Part shown: piece after piece, positions 1 to 5,410 of the stretch
Layout: the number at the start of each line of letters is the position of its first letter
How positions within the stretch are numbered: position 1 is the first letter of the stretch
From: Deltaproteobacteria bacterium
Lineage (GTDB): Bacteria > Desulfobacterota > SM23-61
DNA length: 7,419 nt
Assembly: GCA_016234425.1 (NCBI GenBank)
Contig: JACRCA010000197.1
Location: forward strand, 1-7,419
Direction: 5' to 3'
Made by a program: the position numbers and the translations under genes
The notes under the pieces: generated by a model
What the model was told of the DNA's origin: nothing
The model's database searches: none
What the model saw: only the letters and a program-made list of their open reading frames with translations

Positions 1-100
1 GCGCGGTGAACACTCCAACAAACAAGAAAGCAAGAAAGGGGAGCCAAATCCATCCTTTTCCGCATCTGTGCCGCTGCTGCCCTTTATACATCCTGTCCAT
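1..100 (-). CDS. N-terminus of an unidentified membrane-anchored or secreted protein (partial)
   Basis: An open frame starts with ATG at 98-100 and stays open to the window edge, giving 33 residues. The first 16 are basic and polar (MDRMYKGQQRHRCGKG). They are followed by a hydrophobic stretch from about residue 17 to 32 (WIWLPFLAFLFVGVFT). This looks like a signal anchor or a long signal peptide with a positively charged cytoplasmic side. A purine-rich GAAAGGA lies only 2 nt before the first ATG, so the second ATG (89-91), 11 nt from the same motif, may be the real start. The gene is on the same strand as the etf operon but is separated from it by about 450 nt of repeats, so it may have its own promoter. 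No family can be assigned from 33 residues. The call rests on the open frame, the possible ribosome site and the hydrophobic profile. Confidence 0.45.
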   Translation of the reverse strand, partial: MDRMYKGQQRHRCGKGWIWLPFLAFLFVGVFTA

Positions 101-189
101 AATCCTTTCTTCCCGTCTACCGGCAAAAATATTTAATCTTTAACCGCAGAGAACGCAGAGCTCGATTTGGATTCTAAATTCGAATATCT

Positions 190-197
190 AAATCCTA
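190..197. repeat. Target-site duplication, left copy
   Basis: AAATCCTA sits immediately outside the GGTGGTG end of the MITE-like element and is repeated exactly at 391-398 on the other side. Joining the flanks across one copy restores a smooth AT-rich run typical of the surrounding repeat. Caveat: AAATCC words recur in this host repeat, which raises the chance of coincidence. Confidence 0.65.
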
Positions 198-265
198 GGT
201 GGTGCCCCGTTAATAGTTGATAAATAGATAGTTCGGAAAAATTGCCTGTCAAGTCATTGCGAGGA

Positions 266-282
266 GTCCGCCTCAGGCGGAC
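266..282. repeat. GC-rich hairpin in the left arm of the MITE-like element
   Basis: GTCCGCC-TCA-GGCGGAC forms a perfect 7-bp stem with a 3-nt loop. It is nested inside the larger palindrome, so the element could fold as a cross with two side hairpins. No T-run follows on either strand, so it is not a standard intrinsic terminator. Confidence 0.8.
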
Positions 283-326
283 AACGTGGCAATCTAATTA
301 ATTTTCAATGAGAAAGAGATTGCTTC

Positions 327-344
327 ATCCCGCCAGGGCGGGAT
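327..344. repeat. GC-rich hairpin in the right arm of the MITE-like element
   Basis: ATCCCGCC-AG-GGCGGGAT forms a perfect 8-bp palindromic stem. It occupies the position equivalent to the 266-282 hairpin but has a different stem sequence. The two arms therefore kept hairpin-forming ability while diverging in sequence. Confidence 0.8.
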
Positions 345-390
345 TCGCAATGACAGTGGCAGTTATCTCAACGATTAGGGGGTCACTACC

Positions 391-398
391 AAATCCTA
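391..398. repeat. Target-site duplication, right copy
   Basis: AAATCCTA follows directly after the CACTACC end of the MITE-like element and is identical to 190-197. The exact placement at both element ends is what makes a duplication more likely than chance. Confidence 0.65.
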
Positions 399-553
399 AA
401 CAAATCCAAAATCCAAATTTCCGAAACTAACCAGGAAAGATGGATATCTCATTTTTTGAATTCTGGTCATTCGAATTTGTTTAGAAATTCGTGCTTAGTA
501 TTTAGAACTTATATTTTGTCTCTGCGCTCTCCGCGATCTCTGCGGTAAAGATT

Positions 554-2509
554 CTACGCGGACCCCATAGCCTGCACCACCAGCTCGCTCAGGTCGAAAG
601 AGGCCCTGGATTCCTCCAGCCCTTTTTCCTTGATTCCATCCCCGATCATCGTTAAGCAGTAAGGGCAGGCTGTTCCAACCCACTCCGCCTTGGATTGAAT
701 CGCCTGTTCTGTACGCATCTGATTGATGCGGGTTCCAATCTTTTCTTCCATCCACATCCGTCCGCCCCCGGCTCCACAGCAGAAGCTGCGCACGCGGTTG
801 CGCTCCATTTCGACCAGACGCAGTCCCGGGATCGCCCGCAAGATTTTCCGGGGCTCTTCGTAGATATCATTGGCCCGGCCCAAGAAGCACGAGTCATGGT
901 AGGCCACCACTTTGTCAATTGACTGGGAGAGTTTCAGCCTTCCGCTTTCCAGAGCATCGCTTAGGAACTGGGTGTAATGCCTCACTTCATAATTTCCCCC
1001 AAACTGCGGATACTCATTCTTCAGGGTGTTGAAGCAGTGAGGGCACATGGTCAGGATCTTCTTCACCCCATAATTCTTCAAGACTTCTATGTTTGCCCGG
1101 ACCAGCGTCTGGTAAAGATATTCGTTGCCAGTCCGCCGGGCCGAATCCCCACAACATCCTTCTTCTGTTCCCAGGATGGAAAATTTCACTCCACCGGCCC
1201 TCAAAATTTTAACCAAGGAGGTGGCCACGCGTTTGTTCCGATCGTCAAAGCTTCCCGCACAACCTACCCAGAAGAGAAGATCGACATCGCTCTCTTCCGC
1301 GACGGTTTTCAGTTCCAGACCTTTGGCCCAATCTGCTCGCAGTCCCAGGCCCACGCCCCAGGGGTTGCTATTGTTTTCCATGTTTCGAAAAACAAGCTGG
1401 ACTTCCGGGGGGAAGCGGCTTTCCATTAAGACCAAGTAGCGGCGCATTTCGGATAACTTATCTACGCAGGGGATGAAAACCGGGCAAACCATCGCACAGG
1501 CCAAACAGTTGGTGCAGGCCCAGATAACATCCTCCGAAATCACGTCCCCGATTAACGCCTTGGACCCCTCGGATTGCGGATTTTTTCCCCGGAGAATCAA
1601 AGCGCCTTTCTCTTCCATGTGGGCCCGGATAGAATCCCAATTTTTCTTGGGGGCCAGGGGTTTGCCGCTTTGAGCGGCCGGGCAATGTTCCAGGCAGCGC
1701 CCACACCGCGTGCAGGCGTCCATGTCAAAAAGCTGCTTCCAGCTCAGATCCTCAATCTTGCCGGCCCCAAAAGTTTCGGCCGTCTCGAAATCCAGGATGG
1801 GCGGTAGAGCCCCTCTCGGAGTGAGTGCTCGCATGTAGATGTTGGCTGGAGCAGTCAAAATGTGCAACATCCGGGAAAAGGGAAGAAAAGCTAAAAAACC
1901 CAGGACCAGAAAGAGGTGCAGGCGCCAAAGGAGCCGATGGAGAAGAATTTGATTCGAATCCGAAAGACCGCTGAAAGCCTGAGAGAAGATCCATCCTACA
2001 GGTGACCAGCCTACCCAACCCGGTTGCGTCCTGGTAATCCGCAGGCCTTCCACGCTGAAGCCCAGAACAAATATTCCCAAGAGAAGGAGAAGGGCGACCA
2101 AGTTTCCGCGCGATGTGTCGTAGGTCAAAGTTTCAGGTTTTTTGACATATCGGCGGTAGAAGGCCATGATTAGGGCTACAATCCCCAGAGATCCCACCAG
2201 GTCGAAAATGAGCGAAAGCGGAAGCGAGAGCGGCTGGGGTAAGGCAAAATTGACCTGAGTGATCACGATGATGATGAATGGAATCAGGAATCCGTAGAAG
2301 AGGAAAAGATGCATCAAGCCTGGATAGCGATCCACCAGCATGCGCTTGTGACCCACCACATAGGCCCACAGTGACAGCAAGCGCTCCTTGGGCCGATCTG
2401 TCCGTTTCTCCCGCCTTCCCAAGCGCCAGAGCCTTGAACGCCGGTAGATTCCGTAGGCAAAAACCACCCCCACTACGAAAAGCAAGAGAAGATCGAATGA
2501 ACCGAACAT
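554..2509 (-). CDS. Membrane-bound ETF:(mena)quinone oxidoreductase, EMO/HdrD-like Fe-S protein
   Basis: This 651-residue protein likely moves electrons from reduced EtfAB through Fe-S clusters and membrane haem b to menaquinone. An N-terminal NarI/HdrE-like membrane domain has about five hydrophobic segments (near 5-22, 65-86, 95-118, 137-156, 197-218), with candidate haem-ligand histidines at 67, 191, 198 and 216. A ferredoxin-like domain follows, with two complete 4Fe-4S motifs: CTRCGRCLEHCP (C266, 269, 272, 276) and CTNCLACAMVCP (C332, 335, 338, 342). Two CCG (DUF224) domains complete it: C417, C452/453, C489/492, then C541, C577/578, C615/618. The same cysteine pattern occurs in HdrD-type subunits. 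I place the start at the ATG at 2509, because GAGGG lies 5 nt before it and the protein then begins directly with the first membrane helix. An in-frame GTG at 2596 would add 29 unlikely residues. The gene follows etfA by 117 nt. Its exact physiological acceptor is inferred. Confidence 0.9.
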   Translation of the reverse strand: MFGSFDLLLLFVVGVVFAYGIYRRSRLWRLGRREKRTDRPKERLLSLWAYVVGHKRMLVDRYPGLMHLFLFYGFLIPFIIIVITQVNFALPQPLSLPLSLIFDLVGSLGIVALIMAFYRRYVKKPETLTYDTSRGNLVALLLLLGIFVLGFSVEGLRITRTQPGWVGWSPVGWIFSQAFSGLSDSNQILLHRLLWRLHLFLVLGFLAFLPFSRMLHILTAPANIYMRALTPRGALPPILDFETAETFGAGKIEDLSWKQLFDMDACTRCGRCLEHCPAAQSGKPLAPKKNWDSIRAHMEEKGALILRGKNPQSEGSKALIGDVISEDVIWACTNCLACAMVCPVFIPCVDKLSEMRRYLVLMESRFPPEVQLVFRNMENNSNPWGVGLGLRADWAKGLELKTVAEESDVDLLFWVGCAGSFDDRNKRVATSLVKILRAGGVKFSILGTEEGCCGDSARRTGNEYLYQTLVRANIEVLKNYGVKKILTMCPHCFNTLKNEYPQFGGNYEVRHYTQFLSDALESGRLKLSQSIDKVVAYHDSCFLGRANDIYEEPRKILRAIPGLRLVEMERNRVRSFCCGAGGGRMWMEEKIGTRINQMRTEQAIQSKAEWVGTACPYCLTMIGDGIKEKGLEESRASFDLSELVVQAMGSA

Positions 2510-2589
2510 CTCATCCCTCGATTCTGAGCAAGCCGAAGGAAAAAAACAGGGAATTTCCCCAGGCGAGACCAGAGGTAAAGACCACTGCC

Positions 2590-2618
2590 CGGGCACCCTC
2601 CCTGAACAGGAGTGCCCG
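2590..2618 (-). other. Intercistronic stem-loop between etfA and the oxidoreductase gene
   Basis: CGGGCAC (2590-2596) and GTGCCCG (2612-2618) form a perfect 7-bp GC-rich stem around a 15-nt loop, starting 8 nt beyond the etfA stop codon. In the transcript the loop contains UCC and GGA runs that could extend the pairing. No U-run follows, so it is not a classical terminator. It may stabilise the upstream etfBA message, or reduce readthrough into the membrane gene. Function is inferred. Confidence 0.5.
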
Positions 2619-2626
2619 ATCCTGGT

Positions 2627-3619
2627 TCAGCTCTCCGCCAAGAGCTTTTTGAATTCCTCGGTCAAGACTGGCACAACCTTAAAGAGGTCTTCCACAATCC
2701 CATAATCGGCCTTCTGGAAAATGGGCGCATCTGGATCTTTGTTGATCGCTACGATGACTTTGGAAGACCCCATCCCGGCGAGGTGCTGAATGGCGCCAGA
2801 AATACCGCAGGCGATGTATAGGTTGGGAGTGACAACTTTTCCGGTCTGCCCTACCTGGTCATTATGGTCGCGCCATCCAGCATCAACTGCCGCGCGGGAG
2901 GCTCCCACAGTGGCATGGATGGCGTCGGCCAGCTCCTCCAAAACCTTGAAGTTCTCCGGGCCCTTCATACCCCGGCCGCCAGAGACAATAATCTCGGCCT
3001 CGGTCAAGTCTACCTTTACCCCGGCAGCCTTAACAATTTCTACCACAACAGTCCGCAAGCTGGCCGGATCTATTTTGGCCTCTATTTTAATTGTCGCTCC
3101 CTTTTTTGTGCCGTCGGGTGGAACCATCTCCAACACATTGGGACGAACCGAGGCCATTTGAGGACGAGAGACTGGGCAGACCACATCCGTGAAAGCTTTG
3201 CCCGCATAAACTGGTCGTCTGGCAATCAACAGGCCGTCATCTCCGATGGTTAGCCCTGTGCAATCTGTAGCCAGACCCGTCTGGAGCCGTGTGGCGACCC
3301 GGGGGGATAGGTCCTTGCCGATGACCGTGGCCCCACACAGGAATATGGAGGGCTGATTGTCTTTTAGAAGATTCGTCAGGACTGTGGCATAGGCATCTGT
3401 GGTGTATTGAGCCAACGCCGGGTCATCCACCCAGTAGACTTTGTCGGCATATTCGGCCAATCGACCCGTCAATCCTTCCACCCCTGAACCTAAAAGGACA
3501 GCTACCAGCTCTTCCCCAAGTTTCTCAGCCATCTTCTTTCCCTGGCTGAGGAGCTCAAAGGTGATTTTCCGAATATTCCCATCTTTGACTTCCGCAAATA
3601 CCCAAATTCCTTTGGCCAT
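2627..3619 (-). CDS. etfA: Electron transfer flavoprotein alpha subunit
   Basis: This is the FAD-binding large subunit of the soluble EtfAB heterodimer, which takes electrons from acyl-CoA dehydrogenases. It has 330 residues, normal for the family. The N-terminal half is the alpha/beta domain that packs against EtfB. The C-terminal FAD domain carries SGGRG (213-217), GASRAAVDAGW (239-249), QVGQTGK (255-261), the ETF-alpha signature LYIACGISGAIQH (267-279) and DPDAPIF (295-301). There is no N-terminal ferredoxin extension of the kind found in some EtfA proteins. The ATG at 3619 is preceded by AAGGAG with about 8 nt spacing, a strong ribosome site. It lies 120 nt after etfB, unusually far for two subunits made in equal amounts; the gap contains a repeat element. 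Whether this ETF bifurcates electrons cannot be settled by eye, but the adjacent quinone-reductase-like gene favours simple transfer. Confidence 0.97.
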   Translation of the reverse strand: MAKGIWVFAEVKDGNIRKITFELLSQGKKMAEKLGEELVAVLLGSGVEGLTGRLAEYADKVYWVDDPALAQYTTDAYATVLTNLLKDNQPSIFLCGATVIGKDLSPRVATRLQTGLATDCTGLTIGDDGLLIARRPVYAGKAFTDVVCPVSRPQMASVRPNVLEMVPPDGTKKGATIKIEAKIDPASLRTVVVEIVKAAGVKVDLTEAEIIVSGGRGMKGPENFKVLEELADAIHATVGASRAAVDAGWRDHNDQVGQTGKVVTPNLYIACGISGAIQHLAGMGSSKVIVAINKDPDAPIFQKADYGIVEDLFKVVPVLTEEFKKLLAES

Positions 3620-3655
3620 AAATCATCTCCTTGTAGAAATCCGAATTTTTAATTG

Positions 3656-3732
3656 GGACGCAGATTTTCGCAGAAACTACAGAAAAATTTTTCTGCGATT
3701 AAAATCTTAATAATCTGCGCTCCTCTGCGTCC
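3656..3732. repeat. Short inverted-repeat element with GGACGCAGA ends inside the etfB-etfA gap
   Basis: GGACGCAGATTTTCGCAG at 3656-3673 is mirrored by 3712-3732, whose complement starts GGACGCAGAGGAGCGCAG. The middle holds a perfect 16-bp palindrome, CAGAAAAATTTTTCTG (3680-3695), flanked by CGCAGA-type words. The CGCAGA core also occurs at the ends of the 135-553 element, so the two may be related. It fills most of the gap between etfB and etfA without interrupting either frame or the etfA ribosome site (about 3627-3632). Confidence 0.65.
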
Positions 3733-3739
3733 TATTGTA

Positions 3740-4531
3740 TTAAATGACTTTTGCCTCTTCCCGTAAAAGCTTAACCAATTTTTGGGCGGCTTCGATGATT
3801 TCCCCGGAAATGATTTTTCCCGGAGGGCGGGAAGGCGGGGGAATATATTTCAAAATCTTGGTCTTCGAACCTGCCGCGCCCACTTGCTCTGGCGGCAGAC
3901 CTAAGGCGGCCTGGTTGATGGGCTTTAGCTCTTTCTTTTTGGCTTTCATGATCCCGGGAAGGGAGGCATACCTGGGCTCATTCAAACCTTTCTGGCAGGT
4001 GAAGACCGCTGGCAAAATCAACTCGATCACTTCCCTTCCGCCTTCAACCTCCCGCTCGACTTTAGCCTTCTTCTGGTCCGGGCTAATCTCCAACTTGGTA
4101 ATGAGGGTGACGTGCGGGAGGTTCAGAAACTCGGCCAAGGAAGGACCCACCTGCGCCAGGTCATCGTCCACCGCTTGCCTTCCGCAGAGGATGAGGTCAA
4201 ATGTTTCTTTCTTGATTACCTCGGCGAGCATCCTGGCGGTGGCCAAACCGTCTGCGCCGTCGAAGGCCGGGTCATTCAAATGGATCGATCGGTCCGCTCC
4301 CATGGCCAGAGCGGTGCGCAGCGCTTCCACAGCCCGTTGCGGTCCTATGTTCACCAGGATGGCCTGGCCGCCGAATTTTTCCTTGATCCGCAAGGCCTCT
4401 TCGACGGCGAACTCACAGTACGGGTTCATCACGTACTTGACGTCATCGGTCACAATTCCTGACCCATCCGGCTTGATCTTGATCAGGGTCTCGGTATCTG
4501 GTACCTGCTTCATACAAACAATGACGTTCAC
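3740..4531 (-). CDS. etfB: Electron transfer flavoprotein beta subunit
   Basis: This is the small EtfAB subunit, 263 residues, normal length, with an alpha/beta fold that binds AMP or a second flavin depending on subtype. It starts MNVIVCMKQVPDTE, the usual ETF-beta N-terminus. It contains CGRQAVDDDLAQVGP (116-130) and the ETF-beta signature region 158-192, including EVEGGREVIE, LPAV and QKGLNEPRYASLPGIMKAKK. The C-terminal tail would wrap EtfA. The start is a GTG (4529-4531) with a strong AAGGAGGG 5 nt upstream. The gene lies 49 nt after fadR, so it is very probably cotranscribed with it and controlled by FadR. The CQKGLNEPRY form, rather than the ADLRLNEPRY of classical mitochondrial-type ETF, is common in anaerobe ETFs (from memory). 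It does not by itself prove bifurcation. Confidence 0.96.
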   Translation of the reverse strand: MNVIVCMKQVPDTETLIKIKPDGSGIVTDDVKYVMNPYCEFAVEEALRIKEKFGGQAILVNIGPQRAVEALRTALAMGADRSIHLNDPAFDGADGLATARMLAEVIKKETFDLILCGRQAVDDDLAQVGPSLAEFLNLPHVTLITKLEISPDQKKAKVEREVEGGREVIELILPAVFTCQKGLNEPRYASLPGIMKAKKKELKPINQAALGLPPEQVGAAGSKTKILKYIPPPSRPPGKIISGEIIEAAQKLVKLLREEAKVI

Positions 4532-4580
4532 CTTTACCCTCCTTGTTGTCTAAATGGACTGGCCAAGTGCTTTACGAAGG

Positions 4581-5186
4581 CTATGGATGATTTTTCCTGG
4601 CTTCTTCGCTCATCATCCCCCGAATAAAAACGTCGCTGATCTGCAAGGCCGCCTCACTGATACTATGCTTCTTTTTGGCTGAAAGGACCCAATAGCGGGC
4701 CATCTCATCCAGCGCCCCAAACAGGGCTCTCTTCATGACTCCTGGGGTAAGATCTTTGCGGATCAATCCCCTTTCCTGTCCTTCGATGACGACGGAACGA
4801 ATCAGGTTGAGGTATTCGATGAAGGGTTTATTTATGTACTCCTTCATGAACTTACTGCTCTGGCGCACCTCCACGCCCAGGACTTCAGCGAGATGTTGCT
4901 GCTTGGAAATAATGGACAGGTGCATGATGGCAAACCGCCTGATTTTCTCCAGGGGGTCCTTCTCCTTTCCCAGTTCCTGCCGCATATTTTCCACGATCTT
5001 GCCGAATTCTTCCTCGAACAGAGAAATGAGGATATCGTCCTTGTTCTTGAAATAGAGGTAGATAGTCCCGTCAGCCACGTTCGCTTCTTTGGCAATTTCT
5101 GAAACGCGGGCGTTGTAAAATCCCTTCTCAGCAAATACCTTTATAGCTGCTTGGATGATCTTCTGGTGCTTATTCTCGTCTTTCAT
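4581..5186 (-). CDS. fadR: TetR-family fatty acid degradation regulator, FadR (YsiA) type
   Basis: This 201-residue regulator has an N-terminal TetR helix-turn-helix (about 8-54). Recognition region VADGTIYLYFKNKDDILISLF (38-58) is, from memory, almost identical to B. subtilis FadR; VEVRQS (105-110) in the ligand domain also recalls that protein. By analogy, it represses fatty acid degradation genes and releases DNA on binding long-chain acyl-CoA. It is the first gene of the fadR-etfB-etfA-oxidoreductase run, and an 18-bp FadR-like box sits in its own promoter, so negative autoregulation is expected. The ATG at 5186 has only a weak ribosome site; an AGGGGA lies about 20 nt away, too far to be optimal, and no better in-frame start is apparent upstream. 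It is not the GntR-family FadR of E. coli. The ligand is inferred. Confidence 0.87.
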   Translation of the reverse strand: MKDENKHQKIIQAAIKVFAEKGFYNARVSEIAKEANVADGTIYLYFKNKDDILISLFEEEFGKIVENMRQELGKEKDPLEKIRRFAIMHLSIISKQQHLAEVLGVEVRQSSKFMKEYINKPFIEYLNLIRSVVIEGQERGLIRKDLTPGVMKRALFGALDEMARYWVLSAKKKHSISEAALQISDVFIRGMMSEEARKNHP

Positions 5187-5259
5187 ACCCAGATAGTGGT
5201 TAAAGCTTTCCCCTTTCTCTTCTTGGCAATTTGTTCCCCATCAGTTAGGTGAAATTAAA

Positions 5260-5277
5260 TGAATGATCATTCATTCA
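5260..5277. promoter_or_regulatory. FadR operator box
   Basis: The minus strand reads TGAATGAATGATCATTCA: half-sites TGAATGA and TCATTCA separated by 4 nt. This differs at one position from the B. subtilis FadR consensus as I recall it (TGAATGA-MTAM-TCATTCW). An overlapping perfect 18-bp palindrome, AATGAATGATCATTCATT, occupies 5258-5275. The box begins 7 nt beyond the -10 element and would cover the transcription start, so bound FadR should block initiation. It lies 73 nt upstream of the fadR start codon. Confidence 0.85.
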
Positions 5278-5284
5278 AAACAGC

Positions 5285-5313
5285 TTTTTAACATACCCCC
5301 CGAGGGCTGTCAA
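5285..5313 (-). promoter_or_regulatory. Sigma70-type promoter of the fadR-etfBA-oxidoreductase operon
   Basis: A perfect -35 hexamer TTGACA (5308-5313 on the minus strand) is followed by exactly 17 nt and then TAAAAA (5285-5290), a 4/6 match to the -10 consensus. The predicted start is near 5278, giving a leader of roughly 90 nt before fadR. The position directly ahead of the FadR box supports the assignment. Confidence 0.75.
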
Positions 5314-5369
5314 GATTTTTTTTCACGGATTATGGTTTCACTTGCAATGATAAATTTGGGAGGAATCCG

Positions 5370-5389
5370 TTTCCAAACCAGATTGGAAA
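5370..5389 (-). other. Weak stem-loop downstream of purF
   Basis: TTTCCAA (5370-5376) and TTGGAAA (5383-5389) form a 7-bp stem with a 6-nt loop, 21 nt after the purF stop codon. No U-run follows in the purF transcript, so termination here, if any, would be inefficient or Rho-dependent. It is the best structure in the gap between purF and the etf promoter. Confidence 0.3.
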
Positions 5390-5410
5390 ATTGGGCCGGA
5401 GGGGAATCTT

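Larger units (their letters stand above)
198..390. mobile_element. MITE-like non-coding element, 193 bp, with long imperfect terminal inverted repeats
   Basis: The left end (198-262) begins GGTGGTGCCCC and finishes GTCATTGCGA. The right end, read on the minus strand from 390 to 345, begins GGTAGTGACCCCC and also finishes GTCATTGCGA. Between these anchors, TAAT.GTTGA and GCC..CTGTC are shared, while the left arm has about 19 extra bases. The innermost arms add GCAATCT (289-295) against AGATTGC (317-323). The element has no coding capacity, so any movement would need a transposase in trans. It is flanked by an 8-bp direct repeat, AAATCCTA, at 190-197 and 391-398. The GTCATTGCGA...TCGCAATGAC core resembles a widespread palindromic repeat family known to me from memory. 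The family and the mobilising enzyme are not identifiable here. Confidence 0.72.
135..553. repeat. Outer dispersed inverted-repeat element with CCGCAGAG ends, interrupted by a second element
   Basis: The ends are inverted copies: AATCTTTAACCGCAGAG at 135-151 matches the reverse complement of 538-553 with one extra A. Further in, TTCTAAATTCGAAT at 172-185 matches the complement of 469-487 apart from a 4-nt insertion. The rest is AT-rich with recurring AAATCC/AAATTC words (391-420). I recognise this style of sequence as a dispersed intergenic repeat in anaerobe genomes, from memory and without a search. Removing the inner element and one duplicated target site (198-398) leaves about 218 bp. The right end stops one base before the TAG stop of the neighbouring oxidoreductase gene (554-556). 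No open frame of note is present. Confidence 0.7.

Noticed and set aside
253..354. Intrinsic terminator of the operon in the GC-rich hairpins
   Set aside because: Neither the 266-282 nor the 327-344 stem is followed by a T-run on either strand, and both belong to the MITE-like element.
135..553. CRISPR array or tandem repeat in the 5' gap
   Set aside because: The repeated words are inverted, nested and unequally spaced, with no regular direct repeat-spacer pattern.
977..1429. Plus-strand open frame of 150 codons opposite the oxidoreductase gene
   Set aside because: Antisense to the CCG-domain region with its full set of cysteine motifs; no ribosome site or recognisable motif of its own.
2510..2596. 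GTG at 2596 as start of the oxidoreductase
   Set aside because: The purine-rich motif touches the GTG with no spacing, the codon lies in a GC-rich stem, and the added 29 residues do not resemble the family's N-terminus; the ATG at 2509 has a proper ribosome site.
3744..4553. Long plus-strand open frame of 269 codons opposite etfB
   Set aside because: It lies wholly antisense to a well-supported etfB, its translation shows no family motif, and the length is explained by the codon bias of the opposite strand.
5325..5370. ACGGATT/AATCCGT inverted repeat beside a run of eight T as a purF terminator
   Set aside because: The loop is 32 nt and the T-run is on the plus strand, so the purF transcript would carry A residues after the hairpin. 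It also overlaps the region just ahead of the etf promoter.
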